Shown: positions 35,303 to 42,873 of the stretch, one piece after another | Layout: each line of letters starts with the position of its first letter | Numbering within the stretch: the stretch's first letter is position 1 | Source: Shinella sp. CPCC 101442 | GTDB taxonomy: Bacteria > Pseudomonadota > Alphaproteobacteria > Rhizobiales > Rhizobiaceae | Assembly (NCBI RefSeq): GCF_024704725.1 | Contig: NZ_JALIQS010000005.1 | Span: forward strand, 308,688-372,687 | DNA length: 64,000 bases | Direction of reading: 5' to 3' | The notes under the pieces: generated by a model | Database searches by the model: none | Told to the model about the DNA's origin: nothing | The model's input: the letters and a program-made list of their open reading frames with translations, nothing else | Translations under genes and position numbers: made by a program

Positions 35303-36198
35303 TGGCGCCCGGAACGAATACGATGACGAACGATCCTATCCTGAAAGTCGAGCACCTCTCGATGCGCTTCGGTGGTCTCATGGCCATCAACGACCTCTCC
35401 TTCGAGGCACAGCGCGGCGACATCACGGCGCTCATCGGCCCGAACGGCGCCGGCAAGACCACTGTGTTCAACTGCGTGACCGGCTTCTACAAGCCGACCA
35501 TGGGCATGATCACCATGCGCCAGAAGGCGGGCAAGGCGTTCCTGCTGGAACGCATGACCGACTTCGAGATCACCCGCGATGCCAAGGTGGCGCGTACCTT
35601 CCAGAACATCCGGCTTTTCTCGGGCCTGACGGTTCTCGAAAACCTGCTCGTGGCCCAGCACAACATGCTGATGAAGGCCTCCGGCTACACGATCCTCGGC
35701 CTACTCGGCTTCCCGACCTACAAGAAGGCGGCGGCCGAATCGATCGACATCGCCAAGTACTGGCTGGAAAAGGCCAATCTCATCGAGCGTGCGGACGATC
35801 CGGCGGGCGACCTGCCCTACGGTGCCCAGCGCCGCCTGGAAATCGCCCGCGCCATGTGCACGGGGCCGGAATTCCTGTGCCTCGACGAGCCGGCCGCCGG
35901 CCTCAACCCGCGCGAGTCGCTGGCACTCAACGAACTCCTGCGCTCCATCCGCAAGGACAGCGGCACGTCGATCCTGCTCATCGAGCACGACATGTCGGTC
36001 GTCATGGAAATCTCCGACCATGTGGTCGTACTGGAATACGGCCAGAAGATTTCCGACGGCACGCCGGACCATGTGAAGAACGATCCGAAGGTTATCGCGG
36101 CCTATCTCGGTGTGGAAGATGATGAGGTCGAAGAGGTGATCGAGGAAATCGAGGTTATCGCAGAGAGCGAAGGTCCGCAGGGAGGTACGCACTCATGA
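35302..36198 (+). CDS. livG: Branched-chain amino acid ABC transporter ATPase LivG
   Basis: A 298-residue ATPase with Walker A GPNGAGKTT, signature LPYGAQRRLEIARAM and Walker B FLCLDEPAAGLNP. The C-terminus carries an acidic tail (EDDEVEEVIEEIEVIAE) beyond the usual LivG end. The start codon overlaps the livM stop (TGATG); ATG 35323 is an alternative. Confidence 0.95.
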   Translation: MAPGTNTMTNDPILKVEHLSMRFGGLMAINDLSFEAQRGDITALIGPNGAGKTTVFNCVTGFYKPTMGMITMRQKAGKAFLLERMTDFEITRDAKVARTFQNIRLFSGLTVLENLLVAQHNMLMKASGYTILGLLGFPTYKKAAAESIDIAKYWLEKANLIERADDPAGDLPYGAQRRLEIARAMCTGPEFLCLDEPAAGLNPRESLALNELLRSIRKDSGTSILLIEHDMSVVMEISDHVVVLEYGQKISDGTPDHVKNDPKVIAAYLGVEDDEVEEVIEEIEVIAESEGPQGGTHS

Positions 36199-36920
36199 GC
36201 GATACGCTTCTCAGCGTCCAGGGCGTGGAAACCTACTATGGCAACATCCGCGCGCTCGCCGGCGTCAATGTCGAAGTCAAGAAGGGCGAAATCGTCTCGC
36301 TGATCGGCGCCAACGGCGCCGGTAAGTCGACGCTCATGATGACGGTCTGCGGCAGCCCGCAGGCTCGCACCGGCTCGGTCATTTTCGACGGCGAGGATAT
36401 TACCCGCCTGCCGACACATCTCATCGCCCGTCGCCGTATCGCGCAGTCGCCCGAGGGACGCCGTATCTTCCCGCGCATGACGGTCTATGAAAACCTTCAG
36501 ATGGGCGCGAGCCTCGACAATCTGAAATACTTCAACGAGGACGTGGAAAAGATCTTCACGCTCTTTCCCCGTCTGAAGGAACGCCAGGCCCAGCGTGGCG
36601 GCACGCTTTCGGGCGGCGAGCAGCAGATGCTCTCCATCGGCCGCGCGCTGATGGCGCGCCCGAAGCTTCTGCTTCTCGACGAGCCGTCGCTCGGCCTCGC
36701 GCCGCTGATCATCAAGCAGATCTTCGACGCCATCAAGGTTCTGAACCAGGAGCAGGGGCTGACGGTGTTTCTCGTCGAGCAGAACGCCTTTGCTGCGCTC
36801 AAGCTTTCCAATCGAGCTTATGTGATGGTCAACGGCCAGGTGACGATGAGCGGTTCGGGCAAGGAACTTCTGGCCAACCCGGAAGTGCGCGCCGCCTATC
36901 TGGAAGGCGGACGCCACTAA
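36195..36920 (+). CDS. livF: Branched-chain amino acid ABC transporter ATPase LivF
   Basis: A 241-residue ATPase with Walker A GANGAGKST, signature LSGGEQQMLSIGRAL and Walker B LLLLDEPSLGLAP. It overlaps livG by ATGA. With LivG it forms the ATPase pair of the transporter. Confidence 0.95.
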   Translation: MSDTLLSVQGVETYYGNIRALAGVNVEVKKGEIVSLIGANGAGKSTLMMTVCGSPQARTGSVIFDGEDITRLPTHLIARRRIAQSPEGRRIFPRMTVYENLQMGASLDNLKYFNEDVEKIFTLFPRLKERQAQRGGTLSGGEQQMLSIGRALMARPKLLLLDEPSLGLAPLIIKQIFDAIKVLNQEQGLTVFLVEQNAFAALKLSNRAYVMVNGQVTMSGSGKELLANPEVRAAYLEGGRH

Positions 36921-36943
36921 GGCGCTGTAGGGAGAGAAGAAAA

Positions 36944-37288
36944 ATGCAAGGAATTCTCTACGAAGAACCGTCCGTCTGGCAGTTCCTGTTCGTCAGCGTC
37001 ATCATGGGCGGCTGGACCGCCTGGCGCACGGGCAAGAGCGTGGCCGAGAACTGGCAGAACTACACGACGCTGGTCGTCTACATCCTTCTTCTGGGTGTCG
37101 CGATCCGTTTCATCCATCATGCGTTGTTTCACGGCAGCATGCTGACGGTGCAATACTATATCGTGGACACCGCCGTGCTTTTGTTGTTTGCTACGCTCGG
37201 CTTCCGCTATTACCGTACGCGGCAAATGACCAGCAACTACTACTGGCTCTATGAAAAGGCTTCGGCCTTTTCCTGGAAATCGAAATAA
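36944..37288 (+). CDS. Small membrane protein of the liv operon (DUF6867-like)
   Basis: A 114-residue protein with three likely membrane segments ([52 protein letters not shown]). It lies 23 bp after livF and before the binding-protein gene, on the same strand. I recall proteins of this type in the same place in other rhizobial liv operons. The function is unknown; the fixed position suggests a transporter-associated role. Confidence 0.8.
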   Translation: MQGILYEEPSVWQFLFVSVIMGGWTAWRTGKSVAENWQNYTTLVVYILLLGVAIRFIHHALFHGSMLTVQYYIVDTAVLLLFATLGFRYYRTRQMTSNYYWLYEKASAFSWKSK

Positions 37289-37301
37289 CCAGAGGGAAAC
37301 A

Positions 37302-37324
37302 CCGCGACCGATCCTCGGCCGCGG
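37302..37324 (+). repeat. Intercistronic hairpin before the liv binding-protein gene
   Basis: CCGCG-a-CCGA, loop TCC, TCGG-c-CGCGG forms a near-perfect stem. It lies between the small membrane gene and livJ. Hairpins at this place often allow RNA processing so that the binding protein is made in excess over the membrane parts; that role is inferred. Confidence 0.5.
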
Positions 37325-37401
37325 GACAAGATACCGGCGCAATGAATGCGGGTGTTGCGACCGGTCGAAACGAACCCGCTCTTAAATTTGGGAGTAATAA
37401 T

Positions 37402-38520
37402 ATGAAGAAGTCTCTCATGTCGGCTGTTGCTTTGGCTGCAATGGTCGCTTTCAGCGGCAGCGCCTGGGCCGACATCCTGATCGGCGTCGGTGGCCCGATC
37501 ACCGGCCCGAACGCCGCCTTCGGCGCGCAGTTGCAGAAGGGTGCCGAGCAGGCTGCTGCCGACATCAACGCAGCCGGCGGCATCAACGGCGAGCAGATCA
37601 AGATCGTGCTCGGCGACGACGTATCCGACCCGAAGCAGGGCGTTTCGGTCGCCAACAAGTTCGTCGCTGACGGCGTCAAGTTCGTTGTCGGCCACTTCAA
37701 CTCGGGCGTTTCCATTCCGGCATCGGAAATCTACGCTGAAAACGGCATCCTGCAGATCACGCCGGCTTCCACGAACCCGACCTACACGGAACGTGGCCTG
37801 TGGAACACCTTCCGTACCTGCGGTCGCGACGACCAGCAGGGCGCCGTAGCCGGTTCCTTCATCGCCGCCAACTTCAAGGACGCCAAGGTTGCCGTCGTTC
37901 ACGACAAGACTCCGTATGGTCAGGGCCTTGCCGACGAAACCAAGAAGGCGATGAACGAAGCCGGCATCACGGAAGTGATCTACGAAGGCGTCAACATCGG
38001 CGACAAGGACTTCTCCGCTCTCATCGCCAAGATGAAGGAAGCCGGCGTTTCCGTCGTCTACTGGGGCGGTCTGCACACCGAGTTCGGCCTGATGGAACGC
38101 CAGGCAGCCGACCAGGGCCTGAAGGCAACCTTCATGTCGGGCGACGGCATCGTTTCGAACGAACTGGCTTCGATCGCCGGCGACGCCGTCGACGGTACGC
38201 TGATGACGTTCGCTCCGGATCCGCGCAAGAACGAAGCTGCAAAGGAACTCGTTGAAAAGTTCCGTGCATCCGGTTTCGAGCCGGAAGCCTACACGCTGTA
38301 TTCCTACGCTGCCGTTCAGGTCATCGCTGAAGGCGCCAAGGCTGCCGGCGGCGTAGATCCGCAGGCCGTTGCCGAAGCCATCAAGGCCAAGGGTCCGTTC
38401 AAGACCGCCATCGGCGAACTCGGCTTCGACGAAAAGGGCGACATCACCCGTCCGGACTACGTCATGTACACCTGGAAGAAGGGTGAAGACGGCAAGTACA
38501 CCTACGTCGAAAACCAGTAA
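37402..38520 (+). CDS. livJ: Branched-chain amino acid ABC transporter substrate-binding protein
   Basis: A 372-residue periplasmic protein with a cleavable signal ([23 protein letters not shown]). The family segments [22 protein letters not shown] and [22 protein letters not shown] are clear. GGGAG precedes the ATG at 37402; the frame extends to 37342 without a signal. Codon choice is biased to a few GC-ending codons, as in highly expressed genes. Leu/Ile/Val binding is the family default. Confidence 0.94.
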   Translation: MKKSLMSAVALAAMVAFSGSAWADILIGVGGPITGPNAAFGAQLQKGAEQAAADINAAGGINGEQIKIVLGDDVSDPKQGVSVANKFVADGVKFVVGHFNSGVSIPASEIYAENGILQITPASTNPTYTERGLWNTFRTCGRDDQQGAVAGSFIAANFKDAKVAVVHDKTPYGQGLADETKKAMNEAGITEVIYEGVNIGDKDFSALIAKMKEAGVSVVYWGGLHTEFGLMERQAADQGLKATFMSGDGIVSNELASIAGDAVDGTLMTFAPDPRKNEAAKELVEKFRASGFEPEAYTLYSYAAVQVIAEGAKAAGGVDPQAVAEAIKAKGPFKTAIGELGFDEKGDITRPDYVMYTWKKGEDGKYTYVENQ

Positions 38521-38537
38521 TCGGTTTTCACGGGAAC

Positions 38538-38603
38538 GGGCGGCGCATGCACGCCGCCCAACCGAATTCGCTTCAAGCCCGGCCTTCGTGCCGGGCTATT
38601 TCT
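38538..38603 (+). terminator. Double hairpin terminator of the liv operon
   Basis: GGGCGGCG...CGCCGCCC (38538-38559) is followed by AGCCCGGC, loop CTTCGT, GCCGGGCT (38576-38597) and ATTTCTTT. The second stem is the likely terminator; the first may stabilise the RNA end. Confidence 0.8.
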
Positions 38604-38903
38604 TTGCGCGGATGACGGGCGTCTATACCATCCGCATACCGGCGCTGCGGCATCGGCCAAGGGCCGGCGGGCGCGTCACGGCGCGGATAATTTCACGTTT
38701 CGAAAAATACGCACCCCGATCATTTCGCACTTGCATAACGGCGCGGGCGTGCCGAAAATCGGAACGCTCCGAGGCCCGTCCCAGCGAGGCCGAAGGCAGA
38801 CATCGCGCGCCCAAAACAGCGGCATGAAGCCTGGTCATCCGGGGCGATTTTCAGCAATGGCACGACGCTGGCGACCGTGCACCAACCGATCCGGTGACAT
38901 CGA
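38604..38903. other. 300-bp stretch with no visible gene between liv operon and urease-associated genes
   Basis: I see no open frame with a ribosome binding site and no recognisable remnant of ureD or ureA. Related rhizobia have urease genes starting about here. Confidence 0.5.
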
Positions 38904-39158
38904 ATGCTTGAACTCAGACCCAACTGCGAATGCTGCGACCGCGACCTGCCGCCGGAAAGCCGGGACGTGCTGATCTGCACCTTCGAATGCACGTTCTGCA
39001 CGGACTGCGCGACGGGCGTTCTCGATGGGTCCTGCCCGAATTGCGGCGGTACGTTCGAGCGCCGACCGGTGCGCCCGGCCGCCATGCTGGCAAAATATCC
39101 GGCATCTACCAAGCGGGTCTTGAAAGCCGAAGGCTGCAGGCCGGCGGATGCCGCGTGA
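38904..39158 (+). CDS. DUF1272 zinc-ribbon protein
   Basis: An 84-residue protein that opens with LELRPNCECCDRDLPPES and carries FECTFCTDC and GSCPNCGG, so four cysteine pairs can bind zinc as in the DUF1272 family. No function is known for the family. In relatives I recall such genes among urease genes. The ribosome binding site is weak. Confidence 0.85.
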   Translation: MLELRPNCECCDRDLPPESRDVLICTFECTFCTDCATGVLDGSCPNCGGTFERRPVRPAAMLAKYPASTKRVLKAEGCRPADAA

Positions 39159-39222
39159 GGGAGGCTGCTCGCCAGCATGGGGGAGTTCTCCGGCTTCCGT
39201 CAAACGCAGGGGGAACTCTGAC

Positions 39223-39648
39223 ATGGTGATCCACACTGCCTCCCGACTGGCTATTGCCGCATTGCTTCTTTCTGCGTCCGTCTGCGCGGCGCAGGAACCT
39301 GATGTCGATTGCGAGAACGCCATGACGCAGATGGACATGAACATCTGTGCCGACCGCGACTATCAGGAAGCCGACGTCGCGTTGAACGCCGCCTACAAGA
39401 AGGCCCTTTCGGCCGCGCGTGAAATGGACGACGGCGTCGCGGACCTCGGCGAGAACTATGTCGGCGCGGCGGATGCCCTGAAAAGGGCCCAGCGGGCGTG
39501 GATAGGCTATCGCGACGGCCAATGCGAATTCGCCGGGTTCGGCGCGCGGGGTGGGTCGATGGAGCCTCTGCTCGTTTCAAGCTGCCTTGCCGACCTCACG
39601 CGCAAGCGGACGGTCGAGTTGAAGGCGGGCTACGAGCAGGAAAACTGA
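39223..39648 (+). CDS. LprI-like secreted protein (DUF1311)
   Basis: A 141-residue protein with a signal peptide (ASRLAIAALLLSASVCAAQ) and the LprI N-terminal domain: DCENAMTQMDMNICADRDYQEADVALN, WIGYRDGQCEF and SSCLADLTRKRTVEL. Mycobacterial LprI inhibits lysozyme; for proteobacterial members the role is unproven. GGGGGAA precedes the ATG at 39223. It lies 11 bp upstream of the next gene, so they are probably co-transcribed. Confidence 0.85.
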   Translation: MVIHTASRLAIAALLLSASVCAAQEPDVDCENAMTQMDMNICADRDYQEADVALNAAYKKALSAAREMDDGVADLGENYVGAADALKRAQRAWIGYRDGQCEFAGFGARGGSMEPLLVSSCLADLTRKRTVELKAGYEQEN

Positions 39649-39659
39649 GGGCAGTACCG

Positions 39660-40295
39660 ATGCCGCGCAGGATCGCCATCGTCGGGAACGGCCGCATTCC
39701 GGAAGGGGTGGCGGAGACGATCGATGCCGCCGATCTCGTGATTCGTTTCAATGGCTGCCGTTCGGCTGGCCGCGGCGGCTGGAAGACGGATGTCATCGCT
39801 GCCTGCAACACCGGGCGCCCGGCACTGGAGATGCTGGCCGGCGGACGCTGGAAGGCAAGCGAGACCGTGCGGCAGGCGACAGAAATCTGGTGCGTGCGCA
39901 CCGCGGAGGTCTTTGCCGCCATGCGCGCGCCGCTTGCGAAGAGCCATCCTGACCTCGACGATTTCTGTGATGACTATACGGTCGGCTTCGAAACCTTCGC
40001 CCGTGTCACCGGCAGACGGCTGAGCGTCGTCCCGGCTGCCATGCACCACGTCGTCGATGCCGAACTATCGGCTTTCGATCCGCCGCCCTATATCGTGCCG
40101 AGTTCGGGGCTGGTCGTCATTGCCCATGTGCTTTCCAATGTCGCTACGGCGGGAGACCGCGTGTCCCTTGCCGGCTTTGGCCACGAGGGCTGGCAATGGC
40201 ATCCCTTCGCCGCCGAGCGGCGCTGGGTGGATGCGCATGTCGCTGCCGGCCGCCTCGATCGTCTCGATCCTTTCTCTGCCTCCGGGAAGAATTGA
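39660..40295 (+). CDS. Urease-operon-associated protein (glycosyltransferase-29-like)
   Basis: A 211-residue protein starting MPRRIAIVGNGRIPEGVAE, with DLVIRFNGCRSA and SSGLVVIAHVLSNV. This resembles short sialyltransferase-like (GT29) sequences that are annotated as urease operon accessory proteins in rhizobia. No signal or membrane segment is seen. A role in urease assembly has not been shown as far as I know; the name rests on its usual gene context. Confidence 0.65.
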   Translation: MPRRIAIVGNGRIPEGVAETIDAADLVIRFNGCRSAGRGGWKTDVIAACNTGRPALEMLAGGRWKASETVRQATEIWCVRTAEVFAAMRAPLAKSHPDLDDFCDDYTVGFETFARVTGRRLSVVPAAMHHVVDAELSAFDPPPYIVPSSGLVVIAHVLSNVATAGDRVSLAGFGHEGWQWHPFAAERRWVDAHVAAGRLDRLDPFSASGKN

Positions 40296-40534
40296 CCCTG
40301 CCTCCGCAATCCTCTGTCTTGCCCATGGCTGCTCGTCGGCACCACCTCCCGTCGCAAAACGGGACGGTTAAACTTCTATCGAATGCTTTAGTCGTCTCTG
40401 AAAGAAAATGCCCTAAGGTCACCGGCAGGTCAGGCGTCTTCGCTTGCGTGTTTGCGAAAACGCTCTGTTTTTGTTGATGCAATTCCACGCGCATATCCGC
40501 TGCGCTTTGACGGAATTGCTCTATGGAGAGATTT

Positions 40535-41368
40535 ATGCGTTCCAGGCTGGCCCTTCGGCTGAGGGCCCAGATAGATTTCGTCCGCTTCGAGACGAAAGCC
40601 GAGATCGGTACTTTCGTGCTGAACATCGTTCTGTTGGCGGTGGCGCTTGCGACTGCGATATACCTGATGTTTGCCGCCGTTCTGGCGAGTCTAGGCCTTC
40701 TGCCCTATCCCTTCGGCACCGCGCTTGGTTTTGGCGGTTTGACGACGATGCTGATCGCCGCAAGCGTCACGGCGCTGCTTGCCTGGCTGATCGGGGCGGC
40801 GATCCATGAACTCTCCCTGTCGCGGGCCGAATTCGAGCGGTTGAGCCGGCTCGACCCGCTTTCGGGCCTGCTCAACCGGCGGGCATTTTCCGATGTGATG
40901 GCGGAGACGAAAGTCAACGGTTTCTTCGTGCTGTTCGACGTCGACCACTTCAAAGCCGTCAACGACGCCCATGGTCATGCTGTGGGAGATGCAGTCATCG
41001 TGGCCGTTTCGCAGGAGCTGCAAAGGGTCTTCGAGCCAGCCCATTTCGTCAGCCGTTTCGGCGGTGAGGAGTTTGCGGTGATGATCTGCGGAGACGACCG
41101 CGGCGATTGCTGTCTGCTGGTCGAGCAGGCGCGCCGCTCGGTCGCGGCACGCCGCATCGAAACAGGCGAAGGGACGGTATCGGTGACCCTGTCCGCCGGT
41201 GTTGCCGACCACACGCCCCAGAGGTCTTTCGCGGCCATCTTCGAGGCGGCGGACCGGGCGCTCTATCTCGCAAAATCCTTCGGCCGCGACCGAGCCGTCC
41301 ACGAGGATGAGAGCGATGAACTGCTGGCACCCAGCCGTCGCGTCGCTGCCGGCGGCCGTCGGCGCTGA
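40535..41368 (+). CDS. Membrane-bound diguanylate cyclase (GGDEF)
   Basis: A 277-residue protein. Two membrane segments (FVLNIVLLAVALATAIYLMF and LTTMLIAASVTALLAWLIGA) are followed by a GGDEF domain: LDPLSGLLNRRAF, FDVDHFKAVND and active-site RFGGEEF. The motif is intact, so cyclic-di-GMP synthesis is likely. No RxxD inhibitory site is seen before GGEEF. GGAGAG at 40525 favours the ATG at 40535 over the one at 40523. It lies between urease-associated genes but its own role is probably independent. Confidence 0.88.
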   Translation: MRSRLALRLRAQIDFVRFETKAEIGTFVLNIVLLAVALATAIYLMFAAVLASLGLLPYPFGTALGFGGLTTMLIAASVTALLAWLIGAAIHELSLSRAEFERLSRLDPLSGLLNRRAFSDVMAETKVNGFFVLFDVDHFKAVNDAHGHAVGDAVIVAVSQELQRVFEPAHFVSRFGGEEFAVMICGDDRGDCCLLVEQARRSVAARRIETGEGTVSVTLSAGVADHTPQRSFAAIFEAADRALYLAKSFGRDRAVHEDESDELLAPSRRVAAGGRRR

Positions 41369-41469
41369 CACGTGCGGAAATAACGTAGGCAGGTCTATCG
41401 GCGGTTTCCTTGCCGGGGCAAACATGCTTTTGTCGATGGGTTCAATCCATTGATTTCAGAGGTTGCCCC

Positions 41470-41952
41470 TTGCCCTATCGCTCCACACAAATTCTATCGC
41501 ACGGCACAGGTACGGACCGCTCGCCCATCGATGTCGTGGTGCTGGCGCATGACCAGCGCCATGTGCGCCGAAAGCTGCTGCACATGCAGCACGACGATGT
41601 GGTGATGCTCGATCTCAAGGAGCCGGTGCAGCTTGCCCATGGCGACCTGCTTCTGACCGAAACCGGCGAGACCATCGAGGTGATCGCGGCCGAGGAGTTG
41701 CTCTACGAGGTGATGCCGCGCGATACGCTGCATCTCGTCGAACTCGCCTGGCATCTCGGCAACCGCCATCTGCCGGCGCAGATCGAAGAGGCGCGCATCC
41801 TCATCCTGCGTGATCATGTCATCAAGGATATGCTGATCGGGCTCGGCGCTGCGGTGCGCGACGTTTCCGAGCCGTTCCATCCCGTACGCGGCGCCTATCA
41901 CGGTTCCGGCCATGGGCACGACCACGGGCACCATCACCACAGTCATGACTGA
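41470..41952 (+). CDS. ureE: Urease accessory protein, nickel carrier
   Basis: A 160-residue UreE. The N-terminal peptide-binding domain ([25 protein letters not shown]) and the metal-binding domain with [12 protein letters not shown] are present. The C-terminus is histidine-rich ([13 protein letters not shown]), typical of nickel storage. There is no ATG; a TTG at 41470 follows AGAGG with good spacing. UreE delivers Ni2+ to UreG and urease, but no ureA, B, C, D, F or G lies in the window around it, which is unusual. Confidence 0.9.
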   Translation: MPYRSTQILSHGTGTDRSPIDVVVLAHDQRHVRRKLLHMQHDDVVMLDLKEPVQLAHGDLLLTETGETIEVIAAEELLYEVMPRDTLHLVELAWHLGNRHLPAQIEEARILILRDHVIKDMLIGLGAAVRDVSEPFHPVRGAYHGSGHGHDHGHHHHSHD

Positions 41953-42035
41953 GGCGGCATCGCCCGCATCGCCGATCCAGCCCGCATGCCGTCACGGATA
42001 TCGATGTGGCGGTGTGCGTGCGAACCGGTCTCTGG

Positions 42036-42719
42036 TCAGAGCCGGCGAAGCGCTTCGGGGTCGCCGATATGGACCAGGCGGCCGCGGACGTTGACGCCGT
42101 GGCTGCGCAGCATGGAAAAGGCGCGCGAAAGCGCTTCCGGCGCAAGCCCCAGTTTGCCGGCGAGCAGGCTCTTCTGGTAGGGCAGGCGGAAGCTGATCGC
42201 CTTGCCTTCGGCTGTGCAATGGGCAAGCAGGTAGCGCGCCACGCGCTGCGGGGCGGTGTGCAGCCGGTCATTGGAAAGGCTTGCAAAGGCCTTTGCCAGC
42301 TGGGCGGAGAGGGCGTTGGTGAGCGCCACGGCAAGGTCCGGCCGACGGTTTGCAATGTCGCGCACGCGCTTCAGGTCGAAGCGGGCGATGAGCGCCGGTT
42401 CGGCGGCCTGCGCCGTTGCCGTATAGCGGCCGCCATCCAGCACGACGCTTGCGCCGATGAGATCGCCGGGACCGTAAAGCTCGACATCGGCCTCGCGTCC
42501 GTCGGGGTCGAGTTTGTAGACGCGGATGTAGCCCGACAGCACGCAATGCAGGAGATCGGCAGGTTCGCCTTCCCGGAAGAGGATCTGGCGCGCCGGCAGG
42601 TTGCCGATCACCGCGATTTCCATCATCGCCGCAACGCTTTCCACGCCGAGTGCTGCCAGAAGGCCTGAATTCAGCAGGGTTTCCCGTTCCCGTGCGCCGG
42701 GTTTCATCAGCCTGTTCAT
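42036..42719 (-). CDS. Crp/Fnr-family regulator without iron-sulfur cysteines
   Basis: A 227-residue regulator. The cyclic-nucleotide-binding-type fold covers residues 30-145 (LFREGEPADLLHCVLSGYIRVYKL, GPGDLIGASVVLDGG). The C-terminal helix-turn-helix has a recognition helix with E-x-x-S-R (APEALSRAFSML), the set of residues that reads TTGAT half-sites in FNR-type proteins. Only two cysteines are present, so it is not a 4Fe-4S FNR; it is closer to Dnr/FixK-type proteins. GGAG favours the ATG at 42719 over a GTG at 42728. A perfect FNR-type box lies 78-91 bp upstream. Confidence 0.85.
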   Translation of the reverse strand: MNRLMKPGARERETLLNSGLLAALGVESVAAMMEIAVIGNLPARQILFREGEPADLLHCVLSGYIRVYKLDPDGREADVELYGPGDLIGASVVLDGGRYTATAQAAEPALIARFDLKRVRDIANRRPDLAVALTNALSAQLAKAFASLSNDRLHTAPQRVARYLLAHCTAEGKAISFRLPYQKSLLAGKLGLAPEALSRAFSMLRSHGVNVRGRLVHIGDPEALRRL

Positions 42720-42796
42720 TGATCTCACTCCGTGCTCCCGCAGGCATTTCTTGCTCTTTGACGGGAGAACGATAGTGGAGGACGGGCAAGCCTTAC

Positions 42797-42810
42797 TTGA
42801 TTTCGATCAA
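42797..42810. promoter_or_regulatory. FNR/FixK-type box TTGATttcgATCAA
   Basis: A perfect match to TTGAT-N4-ATCAA, centred about 84 bp upstream of the Crp/Fnr start codon. It suggests oxygen- or NO-linked control of, or autoregulation by, that regulator. Confidence 0.75.
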
Positions 42811-42815
42811 TCAAA

Positions 42816-42852
42816 GCAAAAACGGCCGGCTCGACATCAATCGAACCGGCCG
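42816..42852 (-). terminator. Terminator of the second RND operon
   Basis: ACGGCCGG-c-TCGA, loop CATCAA, TCGA-a-CCGGCCGT. On the minus strand a TTTTT run follows the stem. It ends the RND gene at 42874 and lies next to the FNR-type box. Confidence 0.75.
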
Positions 42853-42873
42853 TCTTGTCGAAGCGGTGGAGGT

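Noticed and set aside
38604..38903. A possible ureD or ureA pseudogene after the liv operon
   Set aside because: No frame in this stretch shows recognisable urease residues, so I treat it as non-coding.
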